Shown here: one piece after another, positions 26,170 through 35,700 of the stretch
How the letters are laid out: each line of letters opens with the position of its first letter
Numbering within the stretch: position 1 is the first letter of the stretch
Origin: Microvirga subterranea
Lineage (GTDB): Bacteria; Pseudomonadota; Alphaproteobacteria; Rhizobiales; Beijerinckiaceae
Reading direction: 5' to 3'
Assembly: GCF_003350535.1 (NCBI RefSeq)
Contig: NZ_QQBB01000002.1
Span: 616,594-680,593, forward strand
Length of the DNA stretch: 64,000 nucleotides
Program-made: the position numbers and the translations under genes
Notes under the pieces: generated by a model
Databases searched by the model: none
Told to the model about the DNA's origin: nothing
The model's input: the letters and a program-made list of their open reading frames with translations, nothing else

Positions 26170-29100
26170 TGGTCTCCCGCCTGGTCGAGAATTGATAAAA
26201 CGCCATGTATGGGCGTCTCAATCCAGTCCGGCCGGTGGTCAGCCTCGTAGTTGATTTCATAAAGGGCCTTACCAAGCAGATGAAGCTGAAGAAGGCCTTG
26301 GCGTGTCGTCTCGTCTTGAACCCAGACGGGGCTCTCGCGCACGGTGTCGTTGTAGGCCGTCATGAACGCCGCTTCCACAAGCTTCCGACTAGCCTCCGCG
26401 ATTTCAGCAATATGGCGTGACTCGTCTACCACCAGTCGCTGTTCGACGCTCCGAGCCGCTGTATCAGCCATATAGGCAAACGACCGGATCATTCCAGCGA
26501 CATCCCTGAGAGGTGAGCTCTTCAGGCGCCGCTCCTCGGCGGGCCGGGCCGGCTCACCCTCAAAGTCGACGATCATGACATCCTTCTGAACGATGAGAAC
26601 TTGACCCAGATGGTAGTCGCCATGGATTCGGGTCTTCACTGCGCCATGAGGATTCAATGTCAGCCTTTTAATGAGTGCTAGGCACTCGCTGCGACGAGGC
26701 AGGAGGCGATCCATCGCCGCAGGTGCAGAATCCAGTGCTCTGGCAGAAATCCGCTCCATCGCTGCCCACGCTCGTTCCGCCTGGGCTTTGGCGTCTTCCG
26801 CGGCAACGCGGACATCATCCGTTGTCAGAGGTTCCAAGGCGAAGGCCGGGTCATCCGTCGGTGTGGCAAAAGCCAGATGAAGTTCACCAGTCCGTTGACC
26901 GAGGATGCGAACGGTATGGAGATAATTGGCCAGCTTCTCCTCAAGGCTTGCGCCCTCCTGGTCAGAGACAAGGGCGGCCGTGTCCAGTTCGCGTTTGAGC
27001 GTCTCGATCGACCACGACCATGCGTCGCCTTGGTTCCGAACAAATCTCTGCAGAACAGCGACGGCTATCGGCGTTCCATCGGCAGAGACAAACTCGGCCG
27101 AACCGAGTAGCGGGGGTGTATGTGCAAAGCCCGCGACCTCGGTCAGGAACCGTCCGACCTCGATCTCAGGATGGATGCCCGGCTGCAATCTCCTATAGAG
27201 CTTTAGGATCAGGTGTTCACCCAGGGCGATGGATGTATTGCTTTGCTCTGCGGTAAGGCGCTTCACATCGGTCGCGTCGACATCTTCGTAGTCTGCGAGA
27301 GCAAGTGTCGACGAGAACTTCAAACGTCCACCTTCCGACGTTGGAAGCTCCTCGCCTCTTCGAATCGCATCGAGGACCGTCAAGGAAAATTCGGATGACG
27401 ATCCAGCTCCATACAGAAGACCCACCCGCGGGCCACGCCGCACGCGCGCAACCGCATAGGGAAGGAGACTCTCGTCCTCGCGGCCCTCATCGAGGGCGAG
27501 CGGCATCGAGTAATTCTGGTTCTCTCCACTGTCCAGTTCTACGGCGACGAGGGGCAGTAGAAACTCATCGCGGCCCGCTCTGCTTTTTAGGGTAGCAAAA
27601 TCAATCAGCTTCGCACTCCTGACCTTCTTACCCTTCCCAGCAAACCAGCGCTGTGAGGCAATGAAGCTCGGAGCGGTCGTCCGCTCGAATGCAATCTTCT
27701 CCCGCCCCTTGAAGATCGTTTCCGGTCCTCCGGTGAGCACCAGGGTGAAAAGCTCAGGAGACGAAACAGGAACTTGAGGGCGGGCCGCCGGAGAAGTTGT
27801 CAGGTGGAACCAGTAAAATCCGTATGCCGGCAGTGTGAGCAGATAGGGAAGGTCGCCAATTGGCGGGAAAGCACTGCCTCCGGTCAGTTCCAGCGGGGTG
27901 CTGCCCTTGTGCTCCGACAGATCCAATTCAACCGCTTGGGGTGAACGTGAAACGTTGACGACACAGAGAATGCACTCCTCGTCAGTGCCGCGGATATAAG
28001 CAAGGACTTTTCGGTTCGACGGATAAAGGAATCGGAGCGTCCCGCGTCCAAAAACGTCGTGGTTCCGTCGAATTGCGATGAGGCGTCTGGTCCAATTGAG
28101 CAGGCTCGCCGGGCTTCGGAACTGAGCCTCGACATTGACTGCATCGAAGCCGTAAATCGGATCCTGGATCGCGGGCAGATAGAGGCGGGCCGGATCGGCT
28201 CTGCTGAACCCGCCATTTCGGTCCGGCGACCATTGCATCGGCGTGCGTACGCCGTCTCTATCGCCCAGATAGATGTTATCGCCCATCCCGATCTCGTCGC
28301 CGTAATAGAGAACCGGTGTGCCCGGCATCGAGAGCAGCAGGGAGTTCAGGAGTTCGATCTTGCGCCGGTCGTTGTCGAGAAGTGGGGCGAGGCGCCGGCG
28401 AATCCCGAGGTTGATCCGTGCCCGCCGGTCATTGGCGTAGAACGACCAGAGATAGTCGCGCTCCTTGTCCGTGACCATCTCGAGCGTCAGTTCGTCGTGG
28501 TTGCGCAGGAAGATCGCCCATTGGCAGCCTTCGGGCACTTCTGGGGTCTGGCGCATGATGTCCGTGATCGGATGGCGGTCCTCCTGGGCGAGGGCCATAT
28601 ACATGCGCGGCATCAGTGGGAAATGGAACGCCATATGGCATTCGTCGCCATCTCCGAAGTAGGGCGCCGTCTCCTCAGGCCATTGATTGGCCTCTGCAAG
28701 CAACATTCTGTCCGGATACCCGTCGTCGAGGGCCGCTCGGATTTTCTTGATCACGTCATGGGTTTCGGACAGGTTCTCGCAGTTGGTTCCTTCACGCTCG
28801 ATCAGATACGGTATCGCATCCAAGCGCAGGCCATCGACCCCCATGTCCAACCAGTAGCGCATCACATCGAGGACAGCTTCCAGAACGCGGGGATTGTCGA
28901 AATTCAAATCTGGCTGATGAGAGTAGAACCGGTGCCAGTAGTATGCCTGGGCCACAGGATCCCATGACCAGTTTGATGGCTCAGTATCGAGAAAGATGAT
29001 GCGGGTGTCCCGATACTTCTGATCCGTGTCCGACCAGACATAGAAGTCTCGAGCTGCCGATCCTGGCTTGGCGCGACGGGCTTTCTGAAACCAGGGATGC

Positions 29101-29432
29101 TGATCGGATGTGTGATTGATGACGAGTTCGGTGATCACCCGAAGGCCGCGGCTATGGGCCTCTTTTACGAAGCGGCGGAAATCACGCATGGAGCCATAGC
29201 TCGGATTGATGCCGCGATAATCGGCGATGTCGTACCCATCGTCGCGCAGTGGGGATGGGTAGAACGGCATGACCCAGATTGCTGTGACGCCGAGATCCTT
29301 GATATAGTCGAGCTGACGGGTCACCCCCTCGAAGTCCCCGATGCCATCATCGTTCGAGTCGAAGAAGGACTTCACATGCAGCTGGTAAATGATGGCGTCT
29401 CGGTACCAATCGGTGTCGCTTCGGTCGATCAT
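26166..29432 (-). CDS. treS: Trehalose synthase fused to maltokinase
   Basis: The 1088-residue bifunctional protein has two parts. Residues 1-550 are a GH13 trehalose synthase (maltose/trehalose isomerase): nucleophile Asp205 in [23 protein letters not shown], Glu247 in [11 protein letters not shown], Asp313 in [12 protein letters not shown]. Residues about 570-1088 are a maltokinase (Mak/Pep2): N-terminal cap [18 protein letters not shown], catalytic loop [13 protein letters not shown] and metal motif VDFEGEP. Known pathway: trehalose to maltose, then ATP phosphorylation to maltose-1-phosphate, the GlgE substrate. The TreS-Mak fusion is established in other bacteria. It lies between glgE (53 bp) and glgB (4-nt overlap). 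All visible catalytic residues are intact. Confidence 0.96.
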   Translation of the reverse strand: MIDRSDTDWYRDAIIYQLHVKSFFDSNDDGIGDFEGVTRQLDYIKDLGVTAIWVMPFYPSPLRDDGYDIADYRGINPSYGSMRDFRRFVKEAHSRGLRVITELVINHTSDQHPWFQKARRAKPGSAARDFYVWSDTDQKYRDTRIIFLDTEPSNWSWDPVAQAYYWHRFYSHQPDLNFDNPRVLEAVLDVMRYWLDMGVDGLRLDAIPYLIEREGTNCENLSETHDVIKKIRAALDDGYPDRMLLAEANQWPEETAPYFGDGDECHMAFHFPLMPRMYMALAQEDRHPITDIMRQTPEVPEGCQWAIFLRNHDELTLEMVTDKERDYLWSFYANDRRARINLGIRRRLAPLLDNDRRKIELLNSLLLSMPGTPVLYYGDEIGMGDNIYLGDRDGVRTPMQWSPDRNGGFSRADPARLYLPAIQDPIYGFDAVNVEAQFRSPASLLNWTRRLIAIRRNHDVFGRGTLRFLYPSNRKVLAYIRGTDEECILCVVNVSRSPQAVELDLSEHKGSTPLELTGGSAFPPIGDLPYLLTLPAYGFYWFHLTTSPAARPQVPVSSPELFTLVLTGGPETIFKGREKIAFERTTAPSFIASQRWFAGKGKKVRSAKLIDFATLKSRAGRDEFLLPLVAVELDSGENQNYSMPLALDEGREDESLLPYAVARVRRGPRVGLLYGAGSSSEFSLTVLDAIRRGEELPTSEGGRLKFSSTLALADYEDVDATDVKRLTAEQSNTSIALGEHLILKLYRRLQPGIHPEIEVGRFLTEVAGFAHTPPLLGSAEFVSADGTPIAVAVLQRFVRNQGDAWSWSIETLKRELDTAALVSDQEGASLEEKLANYLHTVRILGQRTGELHLAFATPTDDPAFALEPLTTDDVRVAAEDAKAQAERAWAAMERISARALDSAPAAMDRLLPRRSECLALIKRLTLNPHGAVKTRIHGDYHLGQVLIVQKDVMIVDFEGEPARPAEERRLKSSPLRDVAGMIRSFAYMADTAARSVEQRLVVDESRHIAEIAEASRKLVEAAFMTAYNDTVRESPVWVQDETTRQGLLQLHLLGKALYEINYEADHRPDWIETPIHGVLSILDQAGDQ

Positions 29433-29485
29433 GGCTCATTTCTTCCATGAAATAGGAGAACTCGGGCGCATATTGTCGACCAACG

Positions 29486-32400
29486 TCATCCGGTCCCCCT
29501 GAGCGGAGGGATGAGGCGCCAGATGACGACCGAGCGCTCTGCGGGATCCAGGGCAATTCGATGAAACTTTCCGTGAAGAGTAAAGCGTCCACCACTCAGG
29601 AGATCTTCAGCTTCGATCGCAGCATGGTCGGGTAAGCCGAACTCCCACAGTGGAAGTTCGTATGTGCATTCCTGCCGGTTTTTCGGGTCGAGGTTCACCA
29701 ACACGAAGATGCAGTTATCCTTCTCCGGCGTAACCCGTGCATAGGCCAGGATCTGATCGTTCCCCGCCTGAGGGAAGATGATGTTCCTGAAGTCCCAAAG
29801 GGCCGGGTTCTCACGGCGGATCTGATTCAAGCGGCGGATATGCGCGGTGATGTTGCCAGGACGTTCATAATCCCAAGCCTTGAGCTCGTACTTCTCGGAG
29901 TCGAGGTATTCCTCTTTTCCGGGCACAGGTGTTGCCTGGCATAGCTCAAAGCCACTGTAGATGCCGTAGACGCTCGAGAGAGTGGCTGCCAAAGTTCCAC
30001 GGACGATGAAGCCTGGGCGTCCGCTCGTCTGGAGGTAATATGGATTGATGTCCGGAGTGTTCGCAAAGAAATTTGGTCGGTAGTATTCTCCCATTTCGGT
30101 ATGAGCGAGTTCCGTCATATACTCGATCAGCTCCTGCTTCGTGTTGCGCCACGTGAAGTACGTATAGGATTGCTGGAAGCCGATTTTGGCGAGCTTCTTC
30201 ATCATCTTCGGGCGTGTAAAGGCTTCGGCCAGGAAGATCACATCCGGGTGGCGGCCATTGACCTCCGCGATCATCCATTCCCAGAACGGAATAGGCTTCG
30301 TGTGAGGATTGTCCACGCGGAAGATCCTGACGCCCTGGTCGACCCAGAACAACACCACATCCCGCAATTCATACCAAAGGGAGGGAAGGGAGTCGGCGTA
30401 GAAATGAACGTTGACGATGTCCTCGTACTTCTTCGGTGGATTTTCTGCGAACCTGATCGTTCCGTCTGGGCGCCAATCAAACCACTCCGGGTGCTCCTTG
30501 ATCCACGGGTGATCGGGCGAACACTGGATGGCGAAATCCAAGGCTATTTCCAGCCCATGGTCATGTGCCGCGTCGACAAGTCGGCGAAAATCCTCCAACG
30601 TTCCTAATTCGGGATGGAGCGACTTGTGTCCGCCCGCTTCCGATCCGATGGCATAGACGCTTCCCGGATCATCAGGCTGAGGCGTCAGACTGTTGTTGCG
30701 ACCCTTGCGGTTGGTTTGGCCGATCGGGTGAATCGGTGTGAAGTAGAGAACGTCGAATCCCATGTCTTTCACACGGGGAAGTTGCCCAATCACATCGTCG
30801 AAGGTGCCATGGACACTCGGATCGCCTGATTGAGATCGCGGAAAGACCTCATACCATGCTGAAAATCGAGCTGCGAGGCGATCGACGATCACCTCCAGGA
30901 CCGCGCTGTAACGGGAAACGTTCTCACGCTCGGCGTTGCGGTCGATCAGATCCATGTTGTGGCGATCAAGAAGCAGCCGAAGCTGCTCTTCCGAGCCATC
31001 CTCAAAGGTCTTGAGGCGCTTGATGAGGTCGACAAGTGCGCCGGCATCGGGCTCCTTCGCGAGACCCGCGGCCTTTTCAACAATACGCACGCCTTCGATC
31101 GTCTCCAAGCGTACGTTCAAGCCGGCTGCGCGCTTCTTCTCGATCTCGTTGAGCCAAGTCGCAAATGGATCACGCCAGCCTTCGACCGTATATTGATAGC
31201 GCGCATTGCGTTCCAGCGGGAAGCGTCCGACCCAGCGATCATTGTCGACGAATTTCATCGGTGTCCGATGCCATTCGCTTTCCCCACAGAGCCGGTAGAG
31301 GAGGGCGGCATCGAACTTATCATGACCATCTGTAAAGATATCAGCTGTCACTTCCAGGACTTCACCAACCACGCGCTTGACCGGAGAGCGTCCCCCATCG
31401 ATCTCAGGGGACACATTCTCGATAATGACGCGGCCCTCTCCAGTTGGCTGACGCGGGCGTCTGCGGCTCTTGGTGATCAGTGCGCGGCGCGCTGAGAAAA
31501 TCCTGACCTCTTGGGGAGCAAGGCTAATCGAAGATCCATAAACAACGCGTACTGGCGACAGGTCCGGCGTCACATCGTGAAACCTTTCGAAGACTCCGCC
31601 GCTGCGGGCCATAAGACTGCTCGGATCGACGGCTTGATCCGATGCTGTGGAATTCGCCAATACGATCATCGCATGCGCTGCGGAAGCTGGATGCCCGCCG
31701 TCGTATCGGATCAGGGCCGTGATGGCGTTGTCAGGGCTGCTGATCGCCCATTGAGCCCCCTCCTGGTTAGCAGGCAGGAGCTGGGTCTTTAAGCGGTTGA
31801 TGTCAGCGATGAACTTCGAGATGTCGATGCCGGTCATCTCGCGATCTGCAGGCGAGAAGTCCTGCCGGTGAAGCCCGTTGCGATATCCCCATTCGTATCC
31901 AAGTGGCATCAGAACGCCGGTAGAAAAGAAGGCTGCAAGGGCATATCGCGCCTTCAGGATGCTGGCGACATGATCGGGATCTTCTCCTGCGCTTGCCGCC
32001 AATCGGTCGGTATGATGACTTTCAGGAAAGGCGATGGTAGGGGCGATCGTCCTTAGCGCGTTGTACTGCTCCAACGCCCAGGGGGCTTTGAGATCCCACC
32101 AGGCGAAACTGTTGAACAGATAGTCGAACCCGGCTTCCGCCGTAATCTTGGTTTCGTCAATCGTGCGACCGAGTGTTTCCGCTATGAAGCGGCAGCTTGA
32201 GTCCCGCTCTTTGGCGGAGCGGATCAGATCGCTCCAGACGTGAACTGGTGTTCGATAGGCCATTTCGCACCGGAAGCCTCTGACCCCAAGGGCCTGAAGA
32301 TGTGCGACGTGGCGATGCCACTTCGGGCCGTGCTCGGTGTTTGTGTCGGTGTCGGATGCAAGATTCCCGCGGTAGCGGATGTGATCGGCGTCTGCGGTTC

Positions 32401-32716
32401 GCTCGAAGGACAGGTCAGTCATGACACTAAGCCCATGCGACGTAGCCGCATCGACGAAGTGCCGGACCTGGGTATCATCGTCATCGCCGGTCCGAAAATG
32501 AGATCTGAGGCGGACAGGGCTTGAACCTTCCAGCGTATCGAACGGACTGACGTAGATCCAGTCGAAGCCCATCGCCGCGACGCGAGGCAACTCGGCCGCC
32601 CATTCTGAAATATTTCCTACAAGGCCAGGGACTAGATTGTAGATCCGTGGACCGAACTCATCCCGTTTCAAGACCGGTGCGGAAGTTGCCGCACGTTGCC
32701 GTTCCATCATGTTCAT
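29486..32716 (-). CDS. glgE: Maltose-1-phosphate maltosyltransferase GlgE with an extra N-terminal GH13-like module
   Basis: The GlgE core (about residues 425-1076) transfers maltosyl units from maltose-1-phosphate to alpha-1,4-glucan. It begins with the GlgE N-domain (VIIENVSPEIDGGRSPVKRVVGE), then the GH13 barrel with MGFDVLYFTPIHPIGQTNRKGRNN, nucleophile Asp802 in VRIFRVDNPHTKP and Glu831 in FLAEAFTRP. Ordinary GlgE has about 660 residues; here residues 1-415 are an additional GH13-like domain (IYNLVPGLVG, GFDWIYVSPF, LGVRGFRCEMAYRTP, CRFIAE, PESHHTDRLA). In that module the expected nucleophile Asp is Glu151 and the third Asp is His235, so it is probably non-catalytic. The start overlaps the malQ/treY stop by 4 nt. 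Confidence 0.95.
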   Translation of the reverse strand: MNMMERQRAATSAPVLKRDEFGPRIYNLVPGLVGNISEWAAELPRVAAMGFDWIYVSPFDTLEGSSPVRLRSHFRTGDDDDTQVRHFVDAATSHGLSVMTDLSFERTADADHIRYRGNLASDTDTNTEHGPKWHRHVAHLQALGVRGFRCEMAYRTPVHVWSDLIRSAKERDSSCRFIAETLGRTIDETKITAEAGFDYLFNSFAWWDLKAPWALEQYNALRTIAPTIAFPESHHTDRLAASAGEDPDHVASILKARYALAAFFSTGVLMPLGYEWGYRNGLHRQDFSPADREMTGIDISKFIADINRLKTQLLPANQEGAQWAISSPDNAITALIRYDGGHPASAAHAMIVLANSTASDQAVDPSSLMARSGGVFERFHDVTPDLSPVRVVYGSSISLAPQEVRIFSARRALITKSRRRPRQPTGEGRVIIENVSPEIDGGRSPVKRVVGEVLEVTADIFTDGHDKFDAALLYRLCGESEWHRTPMKFVDNDRWVGRFPLERNARYQYTVEGWRDPFATWLNEIEKKRAAGLNVRLETIEGVRIVEKAAGLAKEPDAGALVDLIKRLKTFEDGSEEQLRLLLDRHNMDLIDRNAERENVSRYSAVLEVIVDRLAARFSAWYEVFPRSQSGDPSVHGTFDDVIGQLPRVKDMGFDVLYFTPIHPIGQTNRKGRNNSLTPQPDDPGSVYAIGSEAGGHKSLHPELGTLEDFRRLVDAAHDHGLEIALDFAIQCSPDHPWIKEHPEWFDWRPDGTIRFAENPPKKYEDIVNVHFYADSLPSLWYELRDVVLFWVDQGVRIFRVDNPHTKPIPFWEWMIAEVNGRHPDVIFLAEAFTRPKMMKKLAKIGFQQSYTYFTWRNTKQELIEYMTELAHTEMGEYYRPNFFANTPDINPYYLQTSGRPGFIVRGTLAATLSSVYGIYSGFELCQATPVPGKEEYLDSEKYELKAWDYERPGNITAHIRRLNQIRRENPALWDFRNIIFPQAGNDQILAYARVTPEKDNCIFVLVNLDPKNRQECTYELPLWEFGLPDHAAIEAEDLLSGGRFTLHGKFHRIALDPAERSVVIWRLIPPLRGTG

Positions 32717-35700
32717 GTCTGTGCCCTCAGCACTGAAAACGGGAGATCGCCGAAGAGTTCCGCTACGGCTGTCGGGTTCCTGCCGGCATGAATTGTCCTA
32801 TTTGTTATAACGTCTTGCCATTGTCCGGCCGGCAGAATGAGGTTTGTGCCAGCCCATGTCGCGTCTGCGGGAGGGATTGTCTCGTCATGGACAAGACTCG
32901 ACACCAGACGAGGTACGGCAACAACAAGATGCTCGTTGCCGCAGGAGCGACGGAAAGCCAGGATATGATCGCTCAACCGTCCTTCGGCTTTGAGGGCGTG
33001 ATAGTCACCGGTCGCGTAAAGATTCGGCGACTGGCAACGATCCCTTAGGAGTGTAGCGAGGACCTTCTGCTTGATCCGACCGTCCTGCCAATGCTGGATG
33101 AGCGAGGCTGCGCTCTCCTCACTCATTAGCGCCTGATACAGTGTGGGATAGTCCACAGGGCGCCTGTTGTCGGGATCGACAAGCGACAGATCCCACATCT
33201 CAGTCCCTTGATAGATGTCAGGCACGCCCGGCAAGGTTGCCTTCAGAACCGTTCTTGCCATGCTTGTCAGCATTCCGAAAAAAGCGAGACGTCGCGCAAG
33301 CGGGCGGAATTCCTTGAGAAATGGAGATTCGGATTTCAAGACGGCACGCAAAAGATCGAGCGCCGATGCTTCATAGGTCTCGTCTACATGGACCCAGCTT
33401 GTGTGCCGCTTCGCCTCGCGGAGGGCTTTTGTCACGAAGCCATCCATCCGTTGAGCAAACCGCGCCACTGCATCAGGCTCGGAACCCTCCTCAAGTAGAT
33501 CGACCGGCCAGGCACCGAGGATCGCCTGCAGGATGAGGTATTGATCATTCTCGTCCGGCCTGTTCTCGCCGCCTGGATCCAGGTGCAAGGCGGCGAGCTT
33601 TCGAAAGCGCGAGACGGCGTCGACCCATGCGTCAGGCATTTCGGACAACACGTTGAGACGCGCACGCGCGTCTTCTCCGCGCTTGGTGTCGTGTGTCGCC
33701 GTAGCAATCATGGCATGCGGCCATGTCCTCGACCGCTCCTGAGCCAGGCGGTGGAAATCCTTCGGCGGAAGACCGAAGTGATGCGGATCCCCTCCGACCT
33801 CATTCAACGACAGGAGGCGGACATAGCGATAGAACAGCGTGTCCTCGAAGCTCTTCGCCATAACCGGCCCGGTCATTTGCTGGAATCGGCGTCGGAAACG
33901 GCGGATCAGGTCACGATCCCTTCGGGCGTGGAGGTCAGTGTCCGAATGGTCAAGGAGTGCGGAGAAGATGAAGTCGTGAACTGTGCGGTCCGGGAGGGCG
34001 CTGTACCGTTTCGCTGCAGAGATCGTATTCTCCAGGATCGTGCGGTCCTCGGGAGCTGGCTCACTCTCGGAGAGGTATGTCCGGTAGACGGGAAATCTCA
34101 CGATGATCTCGACCAAAGCGCGCCGGATCGCATAGACGGTGTAGTCGCGGGTCCGGCGGTCCGAGTCAGCGAGACGCTTGAGATCAGACGTAATGACCTC
34201 GAGCTCGCTGGCGAAGCTGTTCTCGAGTACAGTGACTTTGGCTTCCCGGAGAAGCGTGCCATAGCGCCCCTCCAAACCGGTGGCCTCACGGTAGATCTGT
34301 TCGAAGCGCTCGGCCTTGCTGCCATCCACGAAGACGGTGTCCAACTGGTTCAGGATGTCGTAGCCTGTGGTTCCGGCGATCGGCCATGGACGAAGATGCT
34401 CTCCAGGCTCCAAGATCTTCTCGACGACAATGTAGAACCCAGGACCGACTGCAGATTGCAGCGCCTGCACATAGCTCTCAGGGTCCGCCAAGCCGTCGAT
34501 ATGGTCGATCCGTAGACCTTGAATTCGCCCCTCGCGGACAAGCCGGAAGATCATGTCGTGGCTGCGTTCGAAGACCTCGGGGTCTTCTACCCGAATACCC
34601 GCGAGTGCGTTGATATCGAAGAACCGCCGATAGTTGATGTCGCTTGCAGCAACCCGCCAGTGGGCAAGCCGATAGAACTGAGCCTCCAGAATTCGGTGCA
34701 GCGTTCCGAAGCTTTCCGGTACTTCTACGGCCCCGTTGATGAGGGCGACGGCGTGCATCAGCCCCCGTTCAAGCTCTGATGAAGCGGATACTGCACACGC
34801 GAGACGTTCCTTCAGTGCGTCGCATTCCTGCGGAAAGTTGGAGCGCCTTTCAAGCGTCGTCTCGTCATTCATAGCCCGCAGGCGCTCGCTGATTGCGAGG
34901 ACCTCAGCATGTTCGCCGCTCATGCTGGTCGGCAGCGCGGCGAGTGCTCTGTCCAGCACGATCGGGTAGCTTAAGGGGCAAATCGGGAAGCGATGCTCCC
35001 AATGCCAGACACTGAAGCTCCCATCCTGGCCGTCATAGGTAAGTTTAAGGTCCCCTTTCTCGAGAGCATCGCCATATCGCTCACCTAGGAATGGAACGAT
35101 GAGCTTGTGGTTGGCTCCGAGCCTCTCCCAGTCGATGTCAAATGCGCGTCCGAATGGGGAGAGTTCCCCCCATTCGAGCACCGACAGCCACCAGGAATTG
35201 TCGGCGCCTCCGACACCCATATGATTGGGGACGATGTCGAGGATAAGCCCCAGATCATGGTCTTTCAATGCATCCGTCAGGCGGCGGAAACCTTCATCGC
35301 CGCCGAGCTCCGGATTGATCCTGGTGTGATCCACAATGTCGTAGCCATGGACCGATCCAGGCCTCGCCGCGTGAATCGGCGACGAGTACACATGGCTGAT
35401 GCCTAGCTTTGCGAGGTAAGGCACGATCTTCACGGCATCGTCGAACGTGAATTCCTTGTGAAACTGCAGCCGGTAGGTCGCACGGGGAGGGGGGGCCGCA
35501 AGGGCGCTTGTGCGTGGCGTAGTTCCGCGTCCTTCGGAGGCAAGCGCGGCGGCAAGCCGTGCAAGTTCGCCTCCGGGTGCAACGAGGGTGTTCAGGTCGA
35601 TGCCGATCCGACGCCTCCAGTTCGGATGGCTCTGATCCTGGCCTGGCAGGTTGGCTTGGTTCAATTCGCCGGCGGCGTCCTCGATCTGAAGGCCGACGAG

